Shown: positions 38,555-49,700, counted from the stretch's first letter. The stretch: DNA of 64,000 bases from Rhynchospora pubera (GCA_028095005.1 CM051460.1:188774742-188838741), one strand, 5' to 3'. Numbers and translations: made by a program. The notes: generated from the letters alone by a model not told the origin.

Positions 38555-38596
38555 TCTACATGCAGAGCTCCGAATCATCAATGGAAAAAGATCACA
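38555..38596 (+). pseudogene. BODYGUARD pseudogene, piece 2
   Basis: CTACATGCAGAGCTCCGAAT then CATCAATGGAAAAAGATCACA matches the exon 4 part encoding PHAELQIMNGHDHN of the gene at 13742. Its right side is cut by a MITE. Confidence 0.75.
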
Positions 38597-38775
38597 GACT
38601 CCGTTTGGATGGCTTCTTCCCGGAATAAGGAATAAGGAATAATCACTTTTTATCAATAAATTTATTTTTAACCATCCAAACTCTTCACAAAAGTTACACA
38701 CTTCCCAATAAATTTACCCCTTCTCAATAAATTTCTTCCCTTCTTCCTTCTTCCTACCTTATTCCCAATAAATTA
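38597..38775. mobile_element. GTTTGGAT-family MITE, right end eroded
   Basis: Begins GACTCCGTTTGGATGGCTTC and reads as the reverse complement of the 30439 copy (CCGGAATAAGGAATAAGGAA, AAACTCTTCACAAAAGTTAC). The right terminal repeat is missing after CTTATTCCCAATAAATT. Confidence 0.75.
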
Positions 38776-38828
38776 AGTAATTGCAGATAGAGAGAGAGAA
38801 GGGATTCATAAGTATTGAATTATAATCT
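38776..38828 (+). pseudogene. BODYGUARD pseudogene, piece 3 (weak)
   Basis: A short stretch (AATTGCAGATAGAGAGAGAG) resembles the exon 4 segment encoding GRKKEF. Interpreted mainly from its position between pieces 2 and 4. Confidence 0.4.
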
Positions 38829-39635
38829 TAGCGTGTTGTAGTGTATTGTGTCAAATACGAGCACTGTGTCATGTCGTTCGTGTTGACACGGGTTATATTT
38901 GCAACCGTGTTGTGTTGAGTGGAGAAAAACGTCAACATAACACGAAAACTAACACGACATAATTGGTAACTGTGTTAACATGCCACGTCACAGTTGTGTC
39001 AACTGTGTCAAACCATGTTAGAAGCTTATTATTTTTTTTATAGAAATTACTAAAAAATATTAAAAATTATTTAAAAACTGAAAAATATAAAAAAATTTCG
39101 AATGAAAATTTTGAGATTCATTTTTCTACATGGGAATTGTTTTTTTTTATATTTCATAATAAAATGTATCATTCAAAAATAATAGAAATCTGATGATGTT
39201 AATTGATAATGTTTTGGTTGAAAAATTATATGTTTTTTATGATACTTTTTGCTTGAAATTTCAAATAATCCATCACTATTCACTCTTATGTATTGATATT
39301 TTTGTGCTATGTTAAAATTTTAAATTTAAAAATTATAAAAATATGTGAAATTTCAAATCAACCTTAGTTTTTTTAATGCATTAATATTTCTATACTATTT
39401 ATTTAATTTTGAATTTTAAAATCTAAAAAAAATATATGGAACTGTGTTGTGTCGTGTCAAATCGTACGTGTCAAACCATGTCGTGTTAAACATTTTCACT
39501 TTACTGAAAATGTCAACACGACACAATTTTAACATGCCACACCAACACACCCGTATCGTGTTAAATCCTTACATATGGCGTATCGTGTCGTGATAACATG
39601 AGTTTGTACCGTGTCAACACACTAAACACGTCCTA
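38829..39635. mobile_element. Inverted-repeat element, GTGTCAACACG-rich (hAT-like)
   Basis: Left end CTTAGCGTGTTGTAGTGT pairs with the reverse complement of the right end (TTAGGACGTGTTTAGTGTGT). Both sub-ends are crowded with CGTGTCAACACG, GTCGTGTCAA and related inverted motifs around an AT-rich centre, an architecture like the AACTCGAG hAT pair. The flanks AATTATAAT/AATTTGTAAT are only approximate target-site copies. Inserted into the BODYGUARD pseudogene. Confidence 0.6.
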
Positions 39636-39715
39636 ATTTGTAATTCACTATTCACAAGAGAATTGGTTGAGTTTTGTCTCTCCTGCAATGAGTTATGTTA
39701 CAAGAGAATCACAGA
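39636..39715 (+). pseudogene. BODYGUARD pseudogene, piece 4 (C-terminal end)
   Basis: TTCACAAGAGAATTGGTTGA and CAATGAGTTATGTTACAAGA match the last part of exon 4 (FTRELEEFWLYASMSYVTRE) of the gene at 13742. Confidence 0.82.
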
Positions 39716-40374
39716 TCAGCTTCTCAAACCTTACATATAATAAAAATGCGTGGATGGTACCAAAAGGTGCGAATGAAAACATGTCTATTTTAATGTATAT
39801 TCTATAGGGTGTCATTTAAAAGATGTCTCACCAAGAAATGCAATCAAGTTGATGCTTTAAAAGGTGTGATTGAAAAGATGCATATCTTGACATGGTGACC
39901 ATAAGGTGTCATCTAAAGAATATTTTGCCAAAGGGTGCAATCAAATATATGGCTCCTCCACCAAAAGATATCAACATTTTATCTATAAATAGGTGCTCCA
40001 TTTATCAAATTTTCATTAACCATTTCACATTTACAAAATGACAAAATAAATAGATATTATATTACTCTCAACTAGAAATCTAGATGTGATAGTTTTGCCC
40101 GCAATAGATTCAAAGACAAAAAATATACGGGGTATGAATTTCTTTCTACTATATAGTAAGGTAATTTTTTTATGAATTTTATATTTACATTAAAAAAAAT
40201 TTTTAAATTACACACCAAACAAAAATTTATATACCATTTCTATTTCAATATGCATCAAGAATTTATTGCCAACACAATTTTCAAATTTTTGCATTCGGGC
40301 CAAACATATAAATTAAAAAAATATTCAAATCTTTTAACTTAAACAATAACATTGGCTTAAAATATTCAGTGCAA
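39716..40374. other. Intergenic, GGTGT/GATGC-motif rich
   Basis: Repeated short motifs (AAGGTGTCAT, AAGGTGCGAA, GGGTGCAATC) at irregular spacing; possibly an old foldback element. No ORF. Confidence 0.4.
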
Positions 40375-40610
40375 CTGCACATAGCATCTGCTCATAGCAT
40401 CAGCTAATGGGCACACTTTCATGGCATCTGCTGATGGCACCCTTTCGTGACATTTTTACATGACTTCTGGCCATAACACCCTTTACTATATAAGATAATT
40501 TGCACATGGCATCCGCTCATGGCATCAGCTAAAATTGTATGTAAAGATGTCATGAAAGGATGCCATGAGCGGATGCCATGTGCAGATGCCATGAAAGAAT
40601 GCCAATCCTT
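40375..40610. repeat. Foldback repeat with a perfect 26-bp inverted stem
   Basis: The segment at 40501-40526 (TGCACATGGCATCCGCTCAT then GGCATC) is the exact reverse complement of 40559-40584, leaving a 32-base loop. The flanks repeat the same CATGGCATC units (CATAGCATCTGCTCATAGCA at 40,381-40,400). MITE-like, with a potential for a long stable hairpin in RNA. Confidence 0.78.
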
Positions 40611-41620
40611 TTTATAATAAGTTCCTTTCTATTATTTTTTTAAAAAACTTCTCACTTCAAAATCATCTATCCACTTGAAAAATTAAGGCACAATTTTTCT
40701 ATATATTATTTATAATAAAATCCAATATCGTCTAGCGTTACAATAATCGTTCGTAGATATAGTTTTTTTTTTTCTTTGTTGGGTAATGCCTTTGTTCGGT
40801 CGTTCTTCATGAGCTTTTACACTATATTTGAGGTAATAATTGGAGCAATTCAAGTCATTATCATTTCTCAATATGATAATAAGTCCCCCCCCCCCCACCC
40901 GCCCCAAAAAAAAAATCATGGATTAGATCAAGAAAATTGGTACAACGTAGAGGCTACTTACCATTGATAGAATTCCTGAACTCATTATTCAGCAGAAATA
41001 AAAAAAAATAAGGACAACAATTTCCAAGCCAATTAGAGAATTGCCACACCCACACTGCATATAAACAATTATCAACAATAAGAGTGGTATGAATCCTACC
41101 CATCGTTAACTATCTATATCACATGCTTTATTTTTTTATTTTTTGTTCTTTTATTCCTTTTCCTGGAAGTTCCTCATGACTAGGTGCCCGTCTGCTAGGA
41201 AGGTGGGATGATGTGCAATTTGTTTGCGAAATTGGAATATAATTAACATTAACATTTTTTCCCACCGATAAAAGGGGCATTAATCTGATTACGCCACTGA
41301 GTCTCCGACTCTCCGACTCCGTTCCCTCAATCCCTCTACGAACTAGCTAACATCGTGGAAATTTGTTGTAAATTTCCCTGCATATATATAATATAATTTT
41401 CTGACACAACAGACAGGCCTAGAGTGGGACCGCTTATGTATCAATCCCTTTCTCTGGCAAGTGACAACTGACAACTGACAAGTCCTATATCAACTCCCCT
41501 CTTCATCCTCTTGTTTCTCTATCCAAGTCTTCCACAAGTCAACGGCTCCCAGGTCGCAGCACTCCAGCTAAAGAAAAGAAAAAAAAGGAAACAAAAAAAA
41601 AACAAAAAAAGGAAAGAAAA
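40611..41620. other. Upstream region of the NLR gene
   Basis: AT-rich DNA with a poly-C tract (about 40,884-40,906). The last 200 bases hold an AT-rich TATATATAATATAA stretch (about 41,384-41,397) that could serve as a TATA region, and an A-rich leader before the ATG at 41621. Confidence 0.45.
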
Positions 41621-44600
41621 ATGGAAAATTCGACGGAGAACTCGATCCTTGTGGATGGGATCAAGACAATCTGGGGTTGGCTTAACCCAGCCCTGCCTGA
41701 GAAGATAGTGGAGAAGGCACTGGACATAGGCTGCTCCGTCTTTCAGAGTGAGGTGTCACGCTACAAAAATGTAGAAGAAGGGCTCAGGAGGCTCAAACGC
41801 ACATCTGAACGCATCGACAGTCTCCTGACTGATTCCGAGGAGCGCCGCCACATTGACGATGTTTCGGTCAAGAAATGGCTCAGGGATCTCAAGTCGGTCT
41901 CCTTCAACACTGATGACCTTCTCGACACATACCAGACTGCCCTCAATGTGCACAAAAAGAGGAAACGGTATCAGATAAATTTTCCGTCTCTTCTCCCCGA
42001 ATTGGGCCCATTTCAGCGTAGGAGGTTCGCAGCTGAGATTGATAAGGTTGACAATAAGCTGGAGGAGATTTCAAAGAGCCGACAGACTCTGAGGCTGAGA
42101 GGCACGGATGGGGCAAAGAAGCAGGCAACTGGTCAGAATATCCTGCCTTTTCAAACAGGTTCATGTCATGACTCGGCAAGAATATTAGGCCTGGTAAGGG
42201 AGAAAAAGGAAATTCTCGAGTTATTGACAGATGCTGGTGCATCCACAAGTGTTCCAATGCCGAGAATCACTTTTGTTGTTATTCACGGTGCAGCGGGGAT
42301 CGGGAAAACCACGCTTGCTCAAATGGTATATGATGATCCGAGTTTAAATTTTGGTATCAAGGCATGGGTTTGTTTGACGGAAAGGTGTGATGTTAGTACT
42401 GCAATGAAGAAGATCTATGAAAAGATGACCGGGCTCAAGTGTGATTATGGGGACTTCGGCACAGTGCAGGAGCGTCTAAGGTATTATATATATATCTCCA
42501 CTATTCTCATTAATATTCTTGTATCTGCATGTGCAAAAATTATACAAGCAAGCCAACTATTCGTGCATCTAATTATGCATAATTCTACAGATTAAGAGAA
42601 ATTTCCATTTTAATATAGTCCAAAATTAAAAAGAAAGTAAAACAATTTTTCCAAACCGGGTCTGTAGATTTATTAATTTATAAATTTCAGTCAGTCATGT
42701 GAATAAGCAGCAAGAATGCATGTATTACTGTGATTAAAAGGATGATTGTACTTATGACATATCTGTAGGAAAACATCTACTGGCAGTAACCTGCTGGTAT
42801 AGTATATAGCAATACTGAGTTACTGACCTAAAGTCTTAATTAATCACTTGTTGCCCCATACTTGTACTGTAACATCAAAATATATACACAACAAACGCAA
42901 ATATGAACTATTCTTTTACTAGCTAAATCTTTCACTTTTTAGGGAGCATCTCAAGAGACGACCAGAAGACAACTTCTTGCTAGTGATTGACAATTTGTGG
43001 GCCAGTGATTTCCATTTCTTGGAGACCCTAATAGTCCCATTGCTAGCAGGGAGAAAGGGAAGCAAGGTTCTCATCACAACACGCTACGAAAGAACCTGCC
43101 AAGTCTGTGAGCCAATACAACGATTCAAACTAACTGGTCTACATTACGAAGATTGCTGGCTGTTAATCCAGTCCCTTGCTCTTCCACAAGGTATTGACCA
43201 TCATAAGGATTTGGAACCCATCGGAAAGGAAATTGCAATGAGGTGCTATGGATCTCCAATGGCAGCCAAGGCTTTAGGGGCACTATTGAACAGGAGAAGT
43301 GCTGAAGAGTGGTCTAATGTGCTGAGTGAGATGCAGGCCCTCAAAGATGATAGTAATGGGCCTGTTCTTGCTAGCTTAAAGATAAGCTACCATCACTTAC
43401 GGTACCGCCTAAAACAATGCTTTGGTTACTGCTCTATATTTCCTAATGGTTGTTTGTTTGAGAGGGATCAGTTGATTAGATACTGGATAGCAGAAGGGCT
43501 GATCCAGCCAGAAGGGAGACGCCGGCTGGAAGCAGTTGGTATAAAGTACTTTGATGACCTGTTATGGAGGTCCTTTTTTGAGAAAGTACCTATTTGTGAT
43601 AAAGATCAAGTAGAGCGGTACAGAATGCCAAGCTTGATGCACGATCTGGCAAAACAAGTTTCAGAGTATGAATTTCAAGGCCTCCTCTCTGGTAACCGTG
43701 TATTTGAGTCTAGAGGAATCGAGGAAGCTCAGGTCCGTTATGCTTCTTTTATACAACAAAGTGATGATAGTACTTTGAACTTAGAGTGCATACAGCCTTA
43801 CTCACATTTGAGAACTCTGAAATTCTCTCATGAACTCAGCAATGGGTTGGTACCATTGAATTCCACACCAGCACACTTCTTTTGTAAGTTTGTGCACTTG
43901 CGGGTTTTAGATATGAGCAACAGTGATCTGGAACAGGTACCAATTTCAGTTGGTGAGTTGATTCACCTGAGGTTCCTTGGTCTTTCAAATACCAAAATTA
44001 GAACTCTACCAGAGAAAATTTGTGACCTATTCAATCTTCAAACCCTAGAACTTAAGGGCTGTTCCAAGCTGCAGCATTTGCCGAAAGGATTACAGAGGCT
44101 GTTCAACTTGCGGCATCTTGACTTGCATCTTGATTGGGAGGAGATTACTGATTCAACTGAAGTGGCAATTCCGCGAGGGATTGGGCAATTGGGGGATCTC
44201 CAAACACTCCCAAGGTTTAATGTGGTCTCTGACAAAGGTCAAGATTGTAACATGATCGAGCTGAATCATTTGAATCTTAGAGGAGATCTCTGCATACTGA
44301 ACTTAGAGAAGGTACCGATGGGGGATGCCAAGAACGCAAACTTGGAAGAAAAACAATTTATTGAAAAATTAATGCTGAGGTGGCATAGCTCAGCTCGCAC
44401 TAATAAGAGGCATCAGCAAGAGAGTGAAGAGGTAATCAAAGCCATCAAACCCCACAACAAGCTTACGTGTCTATGGATTGTAAACTATCCTGGTACCAAG
44501 TATCCTACTTGGATGGGTGATACATCTTTTGAGAAACTAGAAACAATTCGAATTTCCAACTGCAACAATTTTAAGTTTCTCTCTCTTTTGGGGAAGTTAT

Positions 44601-44881
44601 CACGGCTCATAAATCTCCAAATAGATAATGTACCTGGGGATACCATCTCTATGCTTGTGGGGTTTCAATCTCTGAAACATCTAATTTTGAAGAATTTGAA
44701 ATCTCTGGAAGATGTAATTTTGCGGAATTTGAATTCTCTTTGCAAATTAACCTTAGAGAATGAGATGCCCGAACTCAAAATAGTATTTATTTCGGGCTGT
44801 TCTGTCTTTCAAGCGGTGGTTATGGAGGGGGATCTGCATAATAAATATGAAAGAGGGACTCTAATTGTAGACGCTAAATAA
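41621..44881 (+). CDS. CC-NBS-LRR disease-resistance protein (2 exons, 932 aa)
   Basis: Intracellular immune receptor of the CNL type. Exon 1 (41621-42480) and exon 2 (42943-44881) join in phase across a 462-bp GT-AG intron that lies inside NB-ARC. An N-terminal coiled-coil region (about residues 25-130, with the WLRDLKSVSFNTDDLLD motif) precedes NB-ARC: P-loop GAAGIGKTT at 223-231, kinase-2 FLLVIDNLW at 298-306 with the CNL-type Trp306, RNBS-B GSKVLITTR at 326-334, a GLPL-equivalent reading CYGSPMAAKAL, and MHD at 519-521. About 400 residues of leucine-rich repeats follow. Oddities: the second kinase-2 acidic residue is Asn304 (usually Asp), and GLPL is GSPM. The frame is open, so it may be functional, possibly with altered ATP hydrolysis. 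The LRR tail is rather short. A broken LRR copy lies at 31383-32029. Confidence 0.9.
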
Positions 44882-45420
44882 AGGTTTATTCTGGAATAGA
44901 GGACTCTTCCAGTTCTGTGAGAAGAGCGAAATGAATACAATAGAGATGGGTGTGTATACCACGTATTTGGGACAGCTCTATGGTCTGCTTCTTCAGGGTT
45001 CAGTATTGTTTCATCTGAGAGTGTATCTCCTGGGTTATGTGTGACTTTTTTTTTTCTTTAATCTTCTTCCTTTTTTATTGGAATGTAGAGCGATCTGGTT
45101 TGTTCTGATTTAGATATGTGCGAACTCATTCATTATATGTGATTTCTTTTTCAAGAAACTATATGAATTTTGTTATTTATTGTTAATTATATTTTATATG
45201 TTATTTTCAATTGTAATTGACATTTTGATTTCTCCTCTAATTCAAAATATTTATTCCTTTAACAGATGCAGCTACCTTGACAGCTACCGCCCTTATGAAA
45301 TACTTACTGCTATATTTCAGAATACATTTTGGTGTCCAATTTTAGATGAGAACCATACTTCCATAGTAATGAAAATACTTTCTTCTGTTTAGTATACTAA
45401 GCTTTGGTTGCATTGTTTAG
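44882..45420. other. 3' flank of the NLR gene
   Basis: T-rich non-coding sequence that probably contains the NLR 3' UTR. It ends where the LINE 5' region starts (near GTATAGCCCGGTCCC). Confidence 0.45.
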
Positions 45421-48400
45421 TATAGCCCGGTCCCAAGCCCGGGTAAAAGGAGGAGGGTTGTGATAGGCTAGGCGAGCCAACGTAAAAATCCCAGTCATCT
45501 CTATGGAAATGAAACCCAATTACTTTTCGTTGGGGCGTAACCCTCTTAGCGACGCGTCTTATCGGAACCCGGATGAGATGATAAATGAGCAAGGGCCGGG
45601 TCACCACCCCTTTAGTGGCGCGCCTTATCGGAACCCGGATAAGGTGATAAGTGAGCAAGGGCCGGATCGTCACTCCCTTAGTGGCGCGCTACATCAGCGC
45701 CCGGATGTAGTGGCAAGTAAGCAAGGGTCTTCGCACTTTTCACGACGGGTGCGGGGGGCAAGGAAGATAGTCAGTGAGAGTAGGATTCGTTTAGGTAGTT
45801 GGAATGTAGGGTCTCTAACAGGAAAGTTAAGAGAGTTAGTGGATACGGCGATCAGGAGGCGTGTGAACATCTTGTGCGTACAAGAGACAAAGTGGACGGG
45901 CCAAAAAGCAAAGGAAGTGGAGAACACCGGTTTCAAGCTGTGGTACACTGGAAAAGAACGGGGCAGGAATGGAGTAGGTATCTTAATCGACAAGAGCCTT
46001 AAGAGTGGAGTTGTCGACGTGCGGAGACAAGGGGATAGGATCATTCTAGTGAAGCTAGTTTTGGGGGACTTAGTTTTGAACGTCATTAGTGCTTATGCAC
46101 CACAAGTAGGACTAAGTGAATCCATCAAAATCCAATTCTGGGAAGATTTAGATGGTATGATTAGAAGTGTGCCAACCACTGAAAAGCTCTTCATCGGAGG
46201 AGACTTCAATGGACATGTAGGTGAAACTAGTGGAGGGTTTGAGAGGGTGCATGGGGGTTTTGGGTATGGCGATAGGAACCAAGAAGGTGAGGACTTCTTG
46301 AACTTGGCCATAGCTTACGACCTCATGATAGCTAACACCTTCTTTAGAAAAAGACAATCCCACTTAGTTACCTTTAGTAGTGCCCAACACTTTTCTCAGA
46401 TTGATTTTGTTCTTGCTAGGAGAGAGGACAGACGAGCCTGCATGGATTGCAAGGTTATACCTGGGGAATGTGTCGTCTCACAACACAAACTTGTGGTGGC
46501 TGATTTTCGCTTTTCGCTGCGTTCTAGAGTAGGTAGAGGTGCTCGAGTTGTGAAGACGAAGTGGTGGAAGCTCAAAGGAGACGTGTCTCATACTTTTAGG
46601 GGCAGAATGATTGAAGAAGGTCCGTGGAAAGCAGATGAAGAAGCAAACAAGATGTGGGAAGATATGTCAGCTAGCATTCAAAAGGTAGCTACGGAAGTGC
46701 TTGGAGTTACTAGAGGAAGCAACCGCGAACCCAAAGATACGTGGTGGTGGAACGACGAAGTGCAGAAAGCTATTAAAGAAAAGAAAGAATGCTACAAACG
46801 CTTGCACCATGACAAGACCGACGACAATGCGCAGAAGTACAAATTGGCCAAGAAGAATGCAAAGAAAGCTGTGAGCGAAGCAAGAGGTCGGGCTTATGAG
46901 GATCTATACCAGAAGCTGAGTACGAAGGAGGGTGAGAAGGACGTGTATAAGATAGCCAAGCTTCGAGATAGGAAGACGAGAGACTTAAACCAAGTGAAGT
47001 GCATCAAGGACGAGACTGATAGGCTTTTAGTGAGGGACGACGAGATCAATAATAGGTGGAGGGATTACTTCAACAAGTTATTCAATGGAGAGGATGACGA
47101 CTTAGGAATTGTGTTGAACGACTCCTTTGATGACTCCAATAGACGTTTTGTTAGGAGAATTCAAGAGTCCGAGGTGAAAGAAGCCTTAAAACGAATGAAA
47201 GTAGGTAAGGCTCTAGGACCTGATAACATACCAATCGAAGTATGGAGGTGCCTCGGAGATGTGGCTGTAGTTTGGTTAACCAAACTATTCAATAGCATTT
47301 TCCGATCAAATAGGATGCCAGATGCGTGGAGGAGAAGCACTCTAGTACCAATCTTCAAGAATAAAGGGGATGCTCAAAGCTGTACAAACTATAGAGGAAT
47401 TAAGCTTATGAGTCATACAATGAAGCTTTGGGAGAGAGTGATAGAACATCGTTTGAGACGGATGACAAACGTTTCGAAAAACCAATTTGGTTTTATGCCT
47501 GGGAGGTCAACCATGGAGGCCATCTTCCTAATAAGGCAATTGATGGAGAGATATCGGGAGCGAAAGAAGGATCTACATATGGTTTTCATTGATTTGGAGA
47601 AAGCATACGACAAAGTGCCAAGGAAAGTTATGTGGTGGGCACTAGAAAAGAAGAAAGTCCCCACAAAGTATGTTACCCTCATCCAAGACATGTATGATGG
47701 TGCCGTTACTTGCATCAGGACATGTGATAGTGTAACTAGTGACTTTCCTATTAAAATAGGACTACATCAGGGATCAGCTTTGAGCCCGTATATTTTTGCC
47801 TTAGTGATGGATGAGATCACGAAGGATATACAGGGAGAGATTCCTTGGTGTATGCTCTTTGCGGACGATGTGGTGTTAGTCGATGAGAGTAGGACGGAGG
47901 TCGATAGGAAATTGGAATTGTGGAGACGAACTCTAGAGTCCAAAGGGTTTAGGCTTAGTAGAACTAAGACGGAGTATATGGGGTGCGAGTTTAGTGGGAT
48001 ACGACCAGTGGACGGAGATGTCTGTCTAGACGGGCAGGTAGTACCTACGAAAGATACTTTTCGATATTTAGGGTCGATGCTGCAGAGCGATGGCGAGATA
48101 GATGAAGATGTTAGTCACAGGATAAGAGCGGGGTGGGTGAAATGGCGACAAGCATCAGGCGTCCTATGCGATAAGAAAGTCCCGCAGAAGCTAAAAGGCA
48201 AGTTCTACAGGACAGCGATTAGACCTGCGATGTTGTATGGCGCAGAATGTTGGGCTACTAAAAGACGACATGTCCAGAAGATGAGTGTAGCTGAGATGCG
48301 TATGTTGAGGTGGATCTGCGGTCACACGAGGAAAGATCGGATTAGAAATGATGACATACGAGATATGGTTGGGGTCGCACCAATAGAGGAGAAGTTGATC

Positions 48401-48955
48401 CAACATCGTTTGAGATGGTTTGGACATATCCAACGCAGACCTCCAGAGGCACCGGTACGTATCGGAATTCTTAATCATTTCGAGAACACCCGGAGGGGGA
48501 GAGGGAGACCAAGATTGACATGGGAAGAAGCGGTGAAAAGAGACCTTAAAGAATGGAACGTCTCCAAGGAGTTGGCGATCGATAGGAGCGCTTGGAAGTT
48601 AGCAATTCATGTACCGGAGCCATGACGTAGGAACTTAGGGGTAGGAGCGATGTCATAGGTTTGTAGGTCCCTCTATTAGGTCACGGTCGAGGTCTAGGTT
48701 TCTACTATTACTATTATTATTAGAGGTATTATTATTAGTATGGCTAGTCTTACTATTAGTATTTTTTATTATTTTTTTTTTTTTATTTTTATTTTATTTT
48801 ATTTTTTTTTATTTATTTTTTTATTTATTTATTTTTTTTTTTATTTTTATTTTTTTTTTTCGATGTGTTCTCTTATTGGGTTTCTTTCTAGCCTACCCCA
48901 ACTTGTTTGGGACAAAAGGCTTAGTTGTTGTTGTTGTTGTTGTTGTTGTTGTTCT
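45421..48955 (+). mobile_element. RTE-type LINE, apparently full length
   Basis: About 3.5 kb, with a short GC-rich 5' leader (AGCCCGGTCCCAAGCCCGGG), one long ORF (45503-48625) and a 3' UTR ending CTACCCCAACTTGTTTGGGA, AAAGGCTTAG and a (TTG)n tail (about 48,924-48,951) instead of poly-A. This 3' end is characteristic of plant RTE elements. The 3' UTR also holds an expanded T-rich tract at 48,758-48,862. Target-site duplications were not found by eye. The intact ORF suggests young age. Confidence 0.88.
45503..48625 (+). CDS. RTE LINE polyprotein: AP endonuclease and reverse transcriptase (1,040 aa)
   Basis: Single ORF for target-primed reverse transcription. The N-terminal 95 residues carry four PDxxxxxQGP-type repeats, also visible as DNA repeats (GGAACCCGGAT, GAGCAAGGGCCGG). 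The AP-endonuclease domain (about residues 98-340) shows LGSWNVGSL, CVQETKW, IGGDFNGHVGE, QIDFVLARRE and VSQHKLVVADF. The reverse transcriptase (about 555-800) shows GKALGPDNIPIEVW, FMPGRSTMEAIF, MVFIDLEKAYDKVP, GLHQGSALSPYIFALVMDE and catalytic FADDVVLV. The C-terminal region contains GHIQRRP and RGRGRPRLTW, usual for plant RTE ORFs. No stop or frameshift is seen, so the protein could be active. The start at 45503 is the first in-frame Met; initiation further in is possible. Confidence 0.9.
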   Translation: MEMKPNYFSLGRNPLSDASYRNPDEMINEQGPGHHPFSGAPYRNPDKVISEQGPDRHSLSGALHQRPDVVASKQGSSHFSRRVRGARKIVSESRIRLGSWNVGSLTGKLRELVDTAIRRRVNILCVQETKWTGQKAKEVENTGFKLWYTGKERGRNGVGILIDKSLKSGVVDVRRQGDRIILVKLVLGDLVLNVISAYAPQVGLSESIKIQFWEDLDGMIRSVPTTEKLFIGGDFNGHVGETSGGFERVHGGFGYGDRNQEGEDFLNLAIAYDLMIANTFFRKRQSHLVTFSSAQHFSQIDFVLARREDRRACMDCKVIPGECVVSQHKLVVADFRFSLRSRVGRGARVVKTKWWKLKGDVSHTFRGRMIEEGPWKADEEANKMWEDMSASIQKVATEVLGVTRGSNREPKDTWWWNDEVQKAIKEKKECYKRLHHDKTDDNAQKYKLAKKNAKKAVSEARGRAYEDLYQKLSTKEGEKDVYKIAKLRDRKTRDLNQVKCIKDETDRLLVRDDEINNRWRDYFNKLFNGEDDDLGIVLNDSFDDSNRRFVRRIQESEVKEALKRMKVGKALGPDNIPIEVWRCLGDVAVVWLTKLFNSIFRSNRMPDAWRRSTLVPIFKNKGDAQSCTNYRGIKLMSHTMKLWERVIEHRLRRMTNVSKNQFGFMPGRSTMEAIFLIRQLMERYRERKKDLHMVFIDLEKAYDKVPRKVMWWALEKKKVPTKYVTLIQDMYDGAVTCIRTCDSVTSDFPIKIGLHQGSALSPYIFALVMDEITKDIQGEIPWCMLFADDVVLVDESRTEVDRKLELWRRTLESKGFRLSRTKTEYMGCEFSGIRPVDGDVCLDGQVVPTKDTFRYLGSMLQSDGEIDEDVSHRIRAGWVKWRQASGVLCDKKVPQKLKGKFYRTAIRPAMLYGAECWATKRRHVQKMSVAEMRMLRWICGHTRKDRIRNDDIRDMVGVAPIEEKLIQHRLRWFGHIQRRPPEAPVRIGILNHFENTRRGRGRPRLTWEEAVKRDLKEWNVSKELAIDRSAWKLAIHVPEP

Positions 48956-49600
48956 CCCCAATTAGTTGTGCATCCATCTATCGTATGCAATACCAAACAA
49001 ACAATAGTGAAGACTATGATTTGCAAACGTGATGTATCAAATGACTCGATGATGGTTGTACGGGCTTTCAATAAAATGTTGATTCCACTTGACATTATGC
49101 ATTTCTTAACTGTATGGCCAACAGTGAGATTTTTGGAAATGTCATGTTATCGCGTAAAACCTGTTATGGCACAGTTGCGTACCATTTGGATTTAATTTTT
49201 CAACAAATGTTGCTCTTTGTACATTTGCAAAGGCTCTGTTTAAATTTGTTTTGAATTTGGTTTGTATTGATTTGCAATAAGTAAATTGGGTTTGTAATAA
49301 TTTAAAATCAATTCGGCTTGGTACCAGTGCGTTTTTATTATTTTATTTGAAAGGCATCAATTTGGAAATTTAACGTTGAATATTTAAATTTTATACTATT
49401 ATTAACATAATAATTAATATTGTTACCCATCATCACGATTATTATTTTATTATGGAAGATATCAATGGCTAACAACTTTAAATGACTCTTCTCAGTAGGG
49501 TCTGAAACTATTTATCGACTGTTTTGGTAAGTGAAAAGCATGTACAAAAGATTTTTATCGACTGAAACTATTATTTTATTTTTTTTAATCCTTTTCTTTT
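48956..49600. other. Intergenic, nothing recognised
   Basis: AT-rich non-coding DNA downstream of the LINE. No supported gene. Confidence 0.5.
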
Positions 49601-49614
49601 CTCTTCGGAACCCG

Positions 49615-49700
49615 GTCATGCATTTTCCCAGTTTGCACTTTATTATAGTTCAAGAGGAAACAACAACGAAAGATACCTCCTATTTGCAATTGGCCGATTA
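49615..49700 (+). repeat. Fragment shared with the upstream part of the NLR pseudogene
   Basis: AGTTTGCACTTTATTATAGT, TCAAGAGGAAACAACAACG and CTATTTG match 31,400-31,470. This shows that the NLR-fragment locus and this locus share a duplicated, probably non-coding segment. Confidence 0.6.

Noticed and set aside
48740..49195. ORF with Phe-rich and Cys-rich runs
   Set aside because: Translation of the T-rich tract and the (TTG)n tail of the LINE.
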